NCBI GenBank assembly: GCA_003165235.1
Contig: PLSV01000104.1
Location: 23,382-77,484 of the forward strand
From: Syntrophobacteraceae bacterium
Lineage (GTDB): Bacteria > Desulfobacterota > Syntrophobacteria > Syntrophobacterales > Syntrophobacteraceae
Direction of reading: 5' to 3'
Length of the DNA stretch: 54,103 bases
The notes beneath the pieces were generated by a model that saw nothing but the letters and a program-made list of their open reading frames with translations, made no database searches and was not told the DNA's origin. The position numbers and the translations under genes were made by a program. Below are positions 1 through 8,608 of this stretch, piece after piece. Position 1 is the stretch's first letter; every line of letters begins with the position of its first letter.

Positions 1-24
1 GAGCATCGGTTCAATGTGTAAGCG

Positions 25-91
25 CGAACCCGAACGAAGTGAGGGTTCGGGGGCAAAGCTCCCCGAGCTTTTCAGCTTTTTTTGGTACTCA
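25..91 (+). terminator. Probable rho-independent terminator of an upstream gene
   Basis: Two nested hairpins lie here: an inverted repeat of CGAACCC with GGGTTCG (25-49), then AAGCT with AGCTT (56-70). The second is followed within a few bases by a run of seven T. No gene ends inside the window, so this probably closes a plus-strand gene lying before position 1. The remaining bases to 226 show no convincing gene. Confidence 0.5.
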
Positions 92-226
92 CTTGAACAC
101 AACTTCGTATTACTCACCAGGCATTCACAGCGAAGACTTTGCACTAACCTACGGCGGCGCCCGCTAATCGAACTCTTGGGCGATTCGTGCATAGAACCCC
201 GATAGTCTAACCAAATGGAGGACGAT

Positions 227-1765
227 ATGGCTGCTCCAACGTTCTGGGGGAGACATGGAACTTATTCGCCGCGACCGGGCAATAAGGTTGCGATTCTCAT
301 CGACGGGCAGGCAGCTTACAAGGAGATCTCCGATGCTTTCAACAGGGCGAAGAAATTCATCTATTTGACGATTTCCTTTGGCGATCAGGATTTCTTGTTG
401 GTTCCGAAAACCGGCGAAACGATGTTCGATATTTTGAGGTCTCGCCGAAAGGACGGAGTTGACGTCCGTATGGTTGTGTGGCAGCCCGCAGACAAAAACA
501 CCCAGGACACAATTCCTGACCCTGCCCCACCCGGAATTCCAGGGGTCAATAAAGGACCCGGAAGCATTCAGGCCCGCTGGGATAAAGCAAAGGGTTATTT
601 CGGCTGGTATCGGTCGCCTCATGGTCATTTCGAGCCTTTCCCTGTGTGTTTTCCCGAAGAATTGGGATGCCATCATCAAAAGACGTACATCATGGACGAC
701 GGCGGAGACGGCTTCGTGGCGTTCGTTGGCGGCATCAATCCGGTTCAGGCTTACTGGGATACTCCGAAACACGACTCGTTGGATTTTCGACGCATTGAGC
801 CAGGGAAAGATCGGCTCAAGGGACTTGAGAAGACGCCCTCACTCCATGACATTTTCTGTAGCATTAAGGGACCCTCAGTTGCCGACGTTGTTGCTAATTT
901 CGTCGAACGCTATAATGGCGCAAGCATTCCCCATGCAGACGTGGCATCGGATGTGACGTCTCAACTCACCGCAGACCAGATTCCACAAGCGGCCGACGGC
1001 ATAGAGGTCCTGGTGCTGCGAACCATCGCCCCAAAGACATACCGTTCGATAAATGATGGAGACACTGGTATCAGGGAGCTATATCTGAAGGTGTTGGAAG
1101 CTGCGGGAAAAGGAAGCTTAGTCTATATCGAGAACCAATACTTTTTCGACCACGGTATTATTTCCGAGATTCATGAAGCTGCCAAAAGCGGGGCCAAAAT
1201 TATTGCAATTTTGACATCGAAACCAGACGAAGGAACGCTGACGGGAAAAGTTGAACGAGCACTTGAGGATATAGCCAATTATCATGAGGAGTTTCAGTTA
1301 GTTGCAGGCCACGACAATGTGGCGCTGCTCACCCTTGGCGACAGCAGGCCCGACCCTCGCCCCTCGGGGAAAATTATCAACAGCGAAACCTATCTTCACT
1401 CGAAGACTATGGCCGTGTTCGGTGAGGATTGGACGGTAATGACGGGCGGATCGGCCAACATCGCCTTCACGAGCATGTGGTTCCACTCCGAAATGAATAT
1501 CGCCTTCATGGACACTGCCTTAATAAAAAATTGGGTGGCGCAGCTTTGGTCGGAACACCTGCAGACGGTTTCGGTCAAGGAAGCGATGGACCTGATCGGG
1601 AAGCCTCAGGATGCCTTCAACCTCTTCAAGGATCAGGCTGCCCGTAACCTGGCGGCGTTGCAAGCGGGCCGGATGCCTGAGGGGCGTGTATATGATTGGA
1701 AAACCACCAACTTCCCGCCACGGGAGTTCGATGGTATCGACTTAAGCGCCCTTCCCACGCCTTGA
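227..1765 (+). CDS. Phospholipase D-like phosphodiesterase
   Basis: Predicted member of the PLD superfamily, enzymes that hydrolyse or transfer phosphodiester bonds through two HKD motifs; the substrate (phospholipid or nucleic acid) cannot be told. The first motif, HQKTYIMD near residues 150-157, is canonical HxKx4D. The second, HSKTMAVF near 391-398, has H and K but not D at the expected place; a D follows three residues later, before the usual GGSAN segment. No signal peptide is evident. An upstream in-frame ATG exists at 215, but GGAGG at 217-221 lies five bases before the ATG at 227, so 227 is chosen (512 residues). The gene stands alone, with a decayed recombinase just downstream on the other strand, which suggests acquisition by an integrating element. 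Family assignment is firm; function is open. Confidence 0.85.
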   Translation: MAAPTFWGRHGTYSPRPGNKVAILIDGQAAYKEISDAFNRAKKFIYLTISFGDQDFLLVPKTGETMFDILRSRRKDGVDVRMVVWQPADKNTQDTIPDPAPPGIPGVNKGPGSIQARWDKAKGYFGWYRSPHGHFEPFPVCFPEELGCHHQKTYIMDDGGDGFVAFVGGINPVQAYWDTPKHDSLDFRRIEPGKDRLKGLEKTPSLHDIFCSIKGPSVADVVANFVERYNGASIPHADVASDVTSQLTADQIPQAADGIEVLVLRTIAPKTYRSINDGDTGIRELYLKVLEAAGKGSLVYIENQYFFDHGIISEIHEAAKSGAKIIAILTSKPDEGTLTGKVERALEDIANYHEEFQLVAGHDNVALLTLGDSRPDPRPSGKIINSETYLHSKTMAVFGEDWTVMTGGSANIAFTSMWFHSEMNIAFMDTALIKNWVAQLWSEHLQTVSVKEAMDLIGKPQDAFNLFKDQAARNLAALQAGRMPEGRVYDWKTTNFPPREFDGIDLSALPTP

Positions 1766-1792
1766 AGGAGATAGCCAGGGCTGGACCCCGGG

Positions 1793-1975
1793 TTAAATAA
1801 GAATCCGCTCGACCTCATCGAGTGAGACCTGATAGTTGTTGCGATCTTAAGGACCTCTTGGGCCTGCGGATTCGTGATTCGCCATTTGCTGCTCCACTTC
1901 GAGCTTGCCGCCATTGGGCAAGTAATACGTTAATCCCGATTGTGCGGAACATGTGACAGCCGATTTTCGCGAGCA
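1793..1975 (-). pseudogene. Tyrosine recombinase (integrase) C-terminal remnant
   Basis: Read on the minus strand, three consecutive frames together give the C-terminal core of a phage-type tyrosine recombinase. First comes KIGCHMFRTIGI, the H-x-x-R box. After a frameshift comes YLPNGGKLEVEQQMANHES, the region usually followed by a catalytic tyrosine. After another shift comes SLDEVERILI and a stop at 1793. The tyrosine-bearing stretch is disrupted by a stop, so the gene is dead. The N-terminal and middle parts are not recognisable in 1976-2230. It marks an old integration event next to the phospholipase D-like gene. Confidence 0.7.
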
Positions 1976-2404
1976 CCCTGACATCCTCGGGCCGGGCGCT
2001 GCTCGCCCCCTTTCGCGCTAAAAGCTGACTCTCCGTACGAGGGCGTGGCGCGAAGATGTTTGCGCCATCCAGGGACGCAACCGCAACGCTCGCTGCGCTC
2101 GCTCTCGCCGCTTGCCCGGCGCATCGCCGGCGACCAAAAAACAGCGGGCGAAATTGCACAGTGTTGTATTGTCCAGTCAGACACTCTCAAAGTGCGGCTT
2201 TTTGATCGGCGCTTTGAAGTGAAACTCGACAAATTATTTACGACAGCACTTTTTTACTTTCCGTATATTCAAAAGTATTTATTATGATCTCATAAACGCT
2301 CCTTAGACGGCAATGGGACGACTTTATGGTTTTATCTAAACCACAAACCCTTGCCCTTCCCCAAACCCAACTGTTGGGTCCACCCCTGCGTGAAAGGTGC
2401 TAAA
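1976..2404. other. Intergenic stretch without a recognisable gene
   Basis: GC-rich with runs of short ORFs on both strands (for example 2045-2287 plus and 1930-2232 minus) that show no family signature. Part may be the heavily decayed upstream half of the recombinase remnant. The last 50 bases form the leader of the next gene; a TTG at 2351 is in frame with it, but a better start exists at 2405. Confidence 0.4.
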
Positions 2405-4468
2405 ATGCGGATACAAAAGGGATTTGTGCATGAACTGGTTATCGGCGTCTCGGTCTCCATCTGCATGGCGGTGGTGCTTGCGAACCCCTCCGCTTCGCAG
2501 GCTGCGTTCACCCCCCTGCACGACTTCAGCACCAGCGGAACCGATGGGACGTTTCCTCACGGCTCCCTCACCCTCTCGGGGTCCACGCTATACGGGATGA
2601 CCTCTGAGGGAGGCGCGGCGATCCCCAGCGCCGGAACGGTTTTCCAGATAAACACGGGCGGCGGCGGGTACCAGGCGCTGTACAACTTCAGCGGCGCAGG
2701 CGATGGGGGTGGTCCTTACGGCTCCCTCACCCTCTCGGGGTCCACGCTCTACGGCATGACCTCTGGGGGAGGCGACTTCGACGACGGCACGATTTTCAAG
2801 CTGCAAACCACGCCTGGCAGCGTGCCCGTAATCCTGCACAGCTTCAACGGAAGCGATGGGGCTATTCCTCGGGGGTCCCTCACTCTCTCGGGGTCCACGC
2901 TCTACGGGATGACCTCGGCGGAAGGCGGGGGCGGCCTCGGTAGCGGCCTGGGCACTATCTTCAAGCTTGACACCACGCCTGGCAGCGTGCCCGTAACCCT
3001 GCACGCCTTCCCTGACCCCGATTTTCCAAACGATGGGGCTGCTCCTCAGGGCTCCCTGACCCTCGTTGGGTCCACGCTCTACGGAATGACCATGCTGGGA
3101 GGCGCCAACCATACCGGCACGATTTTCGAGATAAAGACGGACGGTTCCGGGTACACGGTCCTGTGGAGCTTCGGCCCTATTGGAAACGGCGATGGGAATT
3201 ATCCTGACGGCGACCTAACCCTCTCGGGGTCCACGCTATACGGAATGACCAGTCAGGGAGGCGCCAACGGCCACGGCACGATTTTCAAGCTGGAAACCAC
3301 GCCAGGCAGCGTGCCCGTAATCCTGTATAGCTTCAAGGGTCTTGTAAACGGCGATGGGGAAACTCCCACCGGCTCCCTCACGCTCTCGGCGTCCGGGTCC
3401 ACGCTATACGGGATGACCTCTGGGGGAGGACCCGGCGACTACGGCACGATTTTTGAGATAAATACGGACAGCAGCGGGTACCAGGTGTTGTACAGCTTCA
3501 CCGGCCTAAACGATGGGGGTGCTCCTCAGGGCTCCCTGACCCTCTCGGGGTCAACGCTCTACGGGATGACCATGCAGTATGGAGGGACCCACGGCGCAGG
3601 CACTATTTTCTCACTGCCCTTAACGTCGGCTCCCACAGCTCCGGGTGCGCCGACAATAGGAACGGCAACGACCGGCAACGGCCAGGCGACGGTCAGCTTC
3701 ACCGCCCCGTATAACGGCGGCAGCCCCATCACGCGCTACACTGCGACATCCAGCCCCGGAGGAAAGACAGCCTCAGGGCCGGCCACAGCCAGCTCGATAA
3801 CCGTGAAGGGTCTAACCAACGGGCAAACTTATACATTCACGGTAACGGCGACCAACGCGATCGGGACCGGTCCTCCCTCAGGTCAGTCCAACCAAGTAAC
3901 TCCAGGCATAGTACCGGGTGCGCCCACAAACGTAACGGCAACGGCCGGCAACGGCCAGGCAACCGTGCACTTTAAGCTTCCGGCAAATAGCGGGGGCCCG
4001 ATAACGAGTTGCACCGCAACATCGCACCCCGGCAGCGCAACAGCCTCCCATCCGGGAAGTCCGATAACCGTGACAGGCCTGACCAACGGCGCTGCCTACA
4101 CATTCACCGTAACGGCGACCAACGCGATCGGGACCGGTCCGGCCTCAAAGCCATCCAACAGCGTAACGCCTGCGACAGTCCCAGGCGCACCGTCAATCGT
4201 AAACGCAACTGGCGCCAACAAAGAGGTAACTGTCACCTTCACGGCCCCGGCTTCAAACGGCGGGGAGCCCATTACCTCCTACACAGTGACATCCAGCCCC
4301 GGGGGAAAGAAAACTACGGAGAAGGTCAACCCGGCATCAGAGAAAGTCACCCCGATAACCGTGACGGGTCTGACCAACGGCAAAGCTTATACGTTCACGG
4401 TAACGGCGACAAACAAGATTGGGACCGGTCCGGCCTCAACTGCTTGGGGCCCGGTAACGCCCCCGTAG
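2405..4468 (+). CDS. Secreted protein with TIGR03803-type repeats and three fibronectin III domains
   Basis: The ATG at 2405 starts a typical Sec signal peptide: MRIQKG, then a hydrophobic core, then an Ala-rich cleavage region ending near ASQA. An in-frame TTG 54 bases upstream would put extra charged residues before it, so 2405 is preferred (687 residues). The mature protein has seven copies of a unit centred on GSLTLSGSTLYGMTSxGG followed by GTIFKL or GTIFEI, as in the TIGR03803 (Gloeo/Verruco) repeat. Three fibronectin type III domains of about 90 residues follow (from about 415), each opening with PGAP and carrying the YTFTVTATN strand. No LPXTG, autotransporter or clear PEP-CTERM anchor is visible. 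It is probably an extracellular or surface adhesion-type protein; its binding partner is unknown. Confidence 0.85.
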   Translation: MRIQKGFVHELVIGVSVSICMAVVLANPSASQAAFTPLHDFSTSGTDGTFPHGSLTLSGSTLYGMTSEGGAAIPSAGTVFQINTGGGGYQALYNFSGAGDGGGPYGSLTLSGSTLYGMTSGGGDFDDGTIFKLQTTPGSVPVILHSFNGSDGAIPRGSLTLSGSTLYGMTSAEGGGGLGSGLGTIFKLDTTPGSVPVTLHAFPDPDFPNDGAAPQGSLTLVGSTLYGMTMLGGANHTGTIFEIKTDGSGYTVLWSFGPIGNGDGNYPDGDLTLSGSTLYGMTSQGGANGHGTIFKLETTPGSVPVILYSFKGLVNGDGETPTGSLTLSASGSTLYGMTSGGGPGDYGTIFEINTDSSGYQVLYSFTGLNDGGAPQGSLTLSGSTLYGMTMQYGGTHGAGTIFSLPLTSAPTAPGAPTIGTATTGNGQATVSFTAPYNGGSPITRYTATSSPGGKTASGPATASSITVKGLTNGQTYTFTVTATNAIGTGPPSGQSNQVTPGIVPGAPTNVTATAGNGQATVHFKLPANSGGPITSCTATSHPGSATASHPGSPITVTGLTNGAAYTFTVTATNAIGTGPASKPSNSVTPATVPGAPSIVNATGANKEVTVTFTAPASNGGEPITSYTVTSSPGGKKTTEKVNPASEKVTPITVTGLTNGKAYTFTVTATNKIGTGPASTAWGPVTPP
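2560..3580 (+). repeat. Seven DNA-level repeats inside the secreted protein gene
   Basis: A core of CCTCTCGGGGTCCACGCT followed by ATACGGNATGACC recurs seven times at irregular spacing of roughly 120-240 bases. The near identity at DNA level, including at synonymous positions, suggests recent internal duplication or homogenisation. The unit count is likely to vary between strains. The sixth copy carries a short insertion (SASGS instead of SGS). Confidence 0.8.
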
Positions 4469-4948
4469 ATACAAGGGTGGGCGGAAGCGGAGCACCACGG
4501 GTCAGAGCCTGCCAAGCTGATTCGGGGGACTCGACCCGGGGGTCCTGGGCAGGCCCTCTCGCAGTCTCTACGCCACGCGCGACGCCTCACGGAGCGTGGA
4601 GTCCGTGCTGTGCCCGTCACATGGGCCGGTTATCCTCGATGATTTTGACGATAATGGCCTCAACTCCACTATAACTCGAACAACACACAACTGGACAATA
4701 CAGCGTATCTCGTCCATATTGTGAAAACACCCTTTAGGGCCGGCGCGGGTTTGCGCCATCCTGAAAACCCTGGAAACCGGATAAAATGACAAATCATCGA
4801 AAACCCCTCACGGCCCTTGAGGCGGACAAGCTGCTTGCCGCCGCCTGGGGCAGCCCGAACGAGGACCGGGGGCGTCGCCTTTTGCCGCTCATGTTCCGGC
4901 TTCACAGTCCCCGAATCCTTCTTGGTCCCTGAATTCCTGTAGACCCCA
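4469..4948. other. Intergenic stretch, possible small ORF
   Basis: The 480 bases between the secreted protein gene and the sigma-54 regulator hold a GC-rich inverted segment around 4510-4555 (CCTGCC against GGCAGG) that may end transcription. They also hold a 48-codon ORF at 4786-4932 (MTNHRKPLTALEAD start). The latter has only a weak ribosome site and no family that I can name, so it is not called as a gene. Confidence 0.35.
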
Positions 4949-6301
4949 ATGCGCGGCAAAAAGGGCAGTCTTATGACGGTGGTAACCCTCGAAAATCTGG
5001 TCACTCAGCAAAAGAACCTTCAAAATGTTCTCGATAACATGATGGAGGGCATAATTGCCCATGACCTCAATCGGCAAATCCTGTTCTTTAACCGGGCGGC
5101 CGAAAAGATCACCGGGTATTCGCGCGAAGATGTGCTCGGACGGGATTGCCACCTGGTATTCGGGGCCCCATTCTGCGGGAACAAGTGTTCCTTTTGCGGC
5201 CAACCCCCCGGGGCGTTGGGACATCACACTTATACCATAAATGCCGTCACCCGGTCGGGCGAGACACGCCGGATCGAAATGTCGGTGACAGGCATGTACG
5301 ATGAGGAGGGCGCCTTTGTCGGCGTTCTCGCCGCTTTCCGCGACCTGACCGAAATCATCAGCCTTCAGATCCGGCTTGGTGAACTTACGGGTTTTTCAGG
5401 CATTGTCGGCAGAGATCGCAGGATGCTCGACGTCTACGAACAGATCAGAAATCTTGCAGCGGCGGATTATCCCGTGCACATAACCGGCGACACCGGGACT
5501 GGAAAAGAGCTGGTAGCCGCTGCCATTCACAATGAAAGCGCAAGGGCGGGCGGGCCCTTCGTGCCGGTAAACTGCGGAGCCCTCCCGGAAGGGTTGCTGG
5601 AGAGCGAGCTTTTCGGCCATGTGAAAGGCGCATTTTCAGGTGCGATTCGTGACAAGAAAGGCCGATTCGAACTGGCTGATGGAGGGACCCTTTTCCTTGA
5701 TGAGGTTTCAGAGCTCCCCAGGCACATGCAGGTGAAGCTCCTGCGCGTGCTCCAGGAGGGTAGATTCGAGCGGGTTGGCGCCGAAAAGACGATTTGCGTA
5801 GACGTCCGCATAATCAGCGCGACCAACAAGGACCTGAAGCGGGAGATGGAACGGCGGAATTTCCGCGAAGACCTCTATTACCGTCTGAGCGTAGTCCCAA
5901 TCCGCATCCCACCCCTTCGCGAGCGCAGAAACGACATACCTCTCCTTGCCGTCCATTTCCTGAAGCTGGCCGCCGAACATGGCCGGAAGGCTACCCGGCT
6001 TTCCGAAGAGGCCCTGTCGCTTATGATGGATTATGGTTGGCCCGGAAACGTGCGTGAGCTGCAAAACTCAATCCACTTCGCCCTGGTCAAGGCGCGCGGA
6101 CCCACTATCGAAGCCGAACACCTTCCACTCGAAATCCGGCGGATGACCTGCGCTGCTTCCAAGCCCGGACCGCAGCCCCGGCTTACCGCCGAGACCGTCG
6201 CATCAGCCATCGAGAAGGCAGGCGGAAACAGGTCCAAAGCGGCGAAGCTGCTCGGAGTAGGCCGCGCCACCCTTTACCGGTTCCTCGATAAGAAAATTTA
6301 A
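4949..6301 (+). CDS. PAS-domain sigma-54-dependent transcriptional activator
   Basis: Three-part enhancer-binding protein. Residues about 20-140 form a PAS sensor, with the NRAAEKITGYSREDVLG signature and a cysteine group written CGNKCSFC. The AAA+ domain follows, with Walker A GDTGTGKE (near 180) and Walker B GGTLFLDE. A C-terminal Fis-type helix-turn-helix ends the protein (GNRSKAAKLLGVGRATLYR). The loop that touches sigma-54, normally GAFTGA, reads GAFSGA (227-232). The PAS cysteines suggest a redox, metal or haem-linked signal, which is inference. A second start at 4973 is possible; neither has a strong ribosome site. It is not in an operon with an obvious target. Confidence 0.9.
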   Translation: MRGKKGSLMTVVTLENLVTQQKNLQNVLDNMMEGIIAHDLNRQILFFNRAAEKITGYSREDVLGRDCHLVFGAPFCGNKCSFCGQPPGALGHHTYTINAVTRSGETRRIEMSVTGMYDEEGAFVGVLAAFRDLTEIISLQIRLGELTGFSGIVGRDRRMLDVYEQIRNLAAADYPVHITGDTGTGKELVAAAIHNESARAGGPFVPVNCGALPEGLLESELFGHVKGAFSGAIRDKKGRFELADGGTLFLDEVSELPRHMQVKLLRVLQEGRFERVGAEKTICVDVRIISATNKDLKREMERRNFREDLYYRLSVVPIRIPPLRERRNDIPLLAVHFLKLAAEHGRKATRLSEEALSLMMDYGWPGNVRELQNSIHFALVKARGPTIEAEHLPLEIRRMTCAASKPGPQPRLTAETVASAIEKAGGNRSKAAKLLGVGRATLYRFLDKKI

Positions 6302-6345
6302 GGATTTAGGAATTTAGGGATTCAGGGATTCCCCAATTCCCCCGG
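6302..6345 (+). repeat. GGGATT-type intergenic repeat
   Basis: Immediately after the regulator stop codon, the sequence repeats AGGATTTAGG, AATTTAGGG, ATTCAGGG and ATTCCCC. The same style of short repeat recurs at 49751-49867 and 53859-53895, so it appears to be a dispersed intergenic family. The rest of the gap to 6528 is AT-rich leader DNA for the next gene. Confidence 0.45.
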
Positions 6346-6528
6346 TAGTGGGTCATTTTGGATTTACGCAAACTTTCACTTTTTATTCACCTATGCTATG
6401 ATGAAACTGAACACTTCGTATTGAGGTGACGAAATTTTCGAGGGGAAAACGTTCAAAAAATTAGCGATTCAAATAGCTTGTGCTAGAATCCGCCATAATG
6501 GCCTAACCTCATTAGTGGGAGTACTTTT

Positions 6529-7362
6529 ATGGGCGATTCTGCGACAATCATTTTGGTTGTGTCCAGTCTGGCGGGGAATCTATTTTGCGGGTTTTCTGCG
6601 TACTTCGGATGGGCTTCTTATCGCAAATCACAATCTGGCCCAAAAGGCAGGGAGGGAAATGCGATGAAACCCTTATTCCCCATAATGGCGTTGATACTAG
6701 GGGGTTTGTTGCTGATCGCCACGCTTATAATTGGATTTAAAATGTGGAGTCACGCAGAAAGTAAGAGCACTGAAATAAGCCAATCCACTTCAGATATTCT
6801 TCCACCCCCAACGAGCCCAACCATCAAGCATGATTTTAACGCTCTATACGATGCACAATCAGGAGAGTTAGGCAACAAGATTAAACCAATTTCCGAGGGT
6901 TCTATCGCATATCAAGCATGGCATGAGCATGCGATTGTCATCTGGATCAAGCACCCGCGTTCAATAATATGTGTAGTACCAAAAGATGCAGACTCCGGCC
7001 ATACCTCATTTTGCGAGTATGACCCTATTCCTGCCGAGCCGATTTACAATACTGATTCTGAGAAATTTAGGGCAATGTTTCCGGATTTGCCCGAGAAGAA
7101 ATTGCCACCTTTTGGGAGTATAGCCAAACACTGGTTACGCGATCGTGAGAAATGGCGATGGGTCGGATATGTCGATCAAGAATGTATCTTGGCTGGCCCT
7201 TCATATTATTGGGAACTTTCAAACGGATGGATTATCGGTGTGTTCCGTCTTGGGCGAGAGTCATCTGATGGCGAGATATTTTCTATAACCAATGGGGGAA
7301 AATCGAGCGTACAACGCACCGTCAATGCTTCCGATTCTTTTCCGGTACCGAGGGCGAAATGA
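6529..7362 (+). CDS. Unknown membrane-anchored protein
   Basis: 277 residues; I do not recognise a family. Two hydrophobic helices lie near the N-terminus (about residues 4-28 and 46-66), separated by a short basic linker. A long soluble domain follows from about 70 to the end. The soluble part is rich in Trp, Tyr and Pro, carries a lone Cys pair (CVVPKDADSGHTSFC), and shows no catalytic signature. The start ATG is preceded by a weak GGGAG. Base composition is more AT-rich than the neighbouring housekeeping genes, and the gene sits directly before transposase remnants, so transfer is likely. Confidence 0.6.
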   Translation: MGDSATIILVVSSLAGNLFCGFSAYFGWASYRKSQSGPKGREGNAMKPLFPIMALILGGLLLIATLIIGFKMWSHAESKSTEISQSTSDILPPPTSPTIKHDFNALYDAQSGELGNKIKPISEGSIAYQAWHEHAIVIWIKHPRSIICVVPKDADSGHTSFCEYDPIPAEPIYNTDSEKFRAMFPDLPEKKLPPFGSIAKHWLRDREKWRWVGYVDQECILAGPSYYWELSNGWIIGVFRLGRESSDGEIFSITNGGKSSVQRTVNASDSFPVPRAK

Positions 7363-7394
7363 ATATGGAATTTAAACGTCGATAATCTCAGGAG

Positions 7395-8073
7395 TTAGCT
7401 AACGAGCTTCGCTACATCCTCCAAAGTCCAGAGTCGATCCGTAATCCCAGTTTCCATTGCCGGAGTAACCTACAAGCTCTGGTGAATCCGAACGAAGTTG
7501 TAATACATTAAATGCAGCGATACCGCATAAACGAGGTTCTGAGCCTTTTTAGAGAAACCGTTGGTAAGCCGGGTAAACCGCCGCATTCCCATCCTCATCG
7601 TGAGGTTTTGACGTTCGACATATGAGGTTGAAATATGCTTCGGATCGGGAAGACCTTTAACGGTCTTCCGTTTACTGGTTACAAACTTTGCCGGACTATA
7701 GCGTTTTTCACTGGTTTGTTGGGTGCCCGGAACCCCCACCTGCATAAACCTTCTCAAGCATAGCATAGTCAATATTCCCCCCAAATTCAGTCGCAACCGC
7801 AGTGAGGTATAACTTAAGGCCGTCGGTTGTCAGTTGGATTTTGTGAGCCAGCCGGCCACGAAGATCAGAAACGAATAGAAAGGCCGTTTGAACGTCACGT
7901 TTCGCAACCATCCAGGAAACTATGAGTTTAGAATCGGCGCAAATACCGACCCATGTCCATGCATCACCGTATCCAAATTGCCCCTTTTTATCGGTGGACA
8001 GATTTTTTTCTTTGGCGTAGCAGAAAGCCCATATCTCATCGCAGTGAATCCGCTCACATTGCAGATTCCGCAT
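7395..8073 (-). pseudogene. IS1-like transposase remnant, frameshifted and truncated
   Basis: The minus strand encodes most of a DDE transposase. One frame (8073 to about 7735) gives CDEIWAFCYAKEKN, WTWVGICADSKLIVSW and TTDGLKLYLTAV. A second frame continues with SEKRYSPAKF, STSYVERQNLTMRM and MYYNFVRIHQSL. An in-frame TAG follows at once, after which the normal C-terminus VTPAMETGITDRLW runs to a TAA at 7395. So there is one frameshift, one nonsense codon and a missing N-terminus, whose place at about 8075 is taken by a fragment on the opposite strand. The family resembles IS1-group transposases with a single ORF. It is not functional. Confidence 0.85.
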
Positions 8074-8087
8074 ATGCTCTTCCTGCT

Positions 8088-8195
8088 TACAACTTCGTGC
8101 GGATTCACCAGAACTTGCGGGTTACTCCCGCAATGGAGGCGGGAATCAGCGATCATGTCTGGTCCCTTGAAGAAATTGCCCGATTAACTCCTTAA
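8088..8195 (+). pseudogene. C-terminal fragment of a second IS1-like transposase, inverted
   Basis: The plus strand from 8088 encodes YNFVRIHQNLRVTPAMEAGI and then SDHVWSLEEIARLTP with a stop at 8195. This is the C-terminal end of the same transposase type as the minus-strand remnant next to it, but a different copy, as residues differ (QN against QS, EAGISDHVW against ETGITDRLW). The junction between the two opposed copies lies near 8075-8088. This looks like a collapsed pair of inverted elements. Confidence 0.8.
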
Positions 8196-8234
8196 ATCCT
8201 CTGGAAAACATGGTTTGCAATGGTTACTTTTTGT

Positions 8235-8249
8235 GGTAAGCTACTTACC
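8235..8249. promoter_or_regulatory. Perfect palindrome upstream of the three-gene module
   Basis: GGTAAG-CTA-CTTACC is a perfect 6+3+6 inverted repeat 23 bases before the first ATG of the module. A weak promoter (TTGCAA at 8215, TAAGCT at 8237) would place the palindrome over the -10 region, the usual geometry for autorepression of toxin-antitoxin-like operons. Confidence 0.5.
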
Positions 8250-8272
8250 CTCTCACTCACAAAGGGGGAAGT

Positions 8273-8608
8273 ATGCCCAAACCGACAAAAAAGGTTGTGC
8301 AAGTCAATTTAAGACCTGTCGATGACCTTGAACCCCAACGGATTTATGCCAATTTCATGGATGTTAACTATAATCCGTATGATTTTACCTTAAGATTTGC
8401 TGATGCTGGACCGATTTTTAACTTGGAAACACTGACAAATGGAGCAAAATACGAGCATAAAATTCCCATCGTTGCTCAGATAGCAATGCCAGCCGCCGTT
8501 ATTCCTGCGGTAATACAGGCGTTATCGACACAACTAAAAAGCTATGAAGAGGCATACGGGAAGGTGAAGAGTGCTCCAGAAGAAGCAGATAAAACAACTC
8601 CTCAGTGA
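8273..8608 (+). CDS. DUF3467-like small protein
   Basis: 111 residues. The pattern YANFMDVNYNPYDFTLRFADAG, followed by a segment AQIAMPAAVIPAVIQALSTQL and a terminal YEEAYG, matches what I know of the DUF3467 family (small cytoplasmic proteins, function not established). The ribosome site GGGGGAAG is strong and lies directly before the ATG. It is the first gene of a three-gene run with overlapping ends (38 bases into the next gene), so the three are probably cotranscribed and translationally coupled. Confidence 0.7.
   Translation: MPKPTKKVVQVNLRPVDDLEPQRIYANFMDVNYNPYDFTLRFADAGPIFNLETLTNGAKYEHKIPIVAQIAMPAAVIPAVIQALSTQLKSYEEAYGKVKSAPEEADKTTPQ

Noticed and set aside
2588..3112. Antisense 174-codon repetitive ORF in the secreted-protein gene
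   Set aside because: It simply mirrors the DNA repeats of the plus-strand gene.
2560..3580. Regular repeats suggestive of CRISPR
   Set aside because: Repeats are coding, spacers are coding and of uneven length, and no cas gene is near.
4786..4932. 48-codon ORF before the PAS-sigma54 regulator
   Set aside because: Weak ribosome site and no recognisable family; left as part of the intergenic description.
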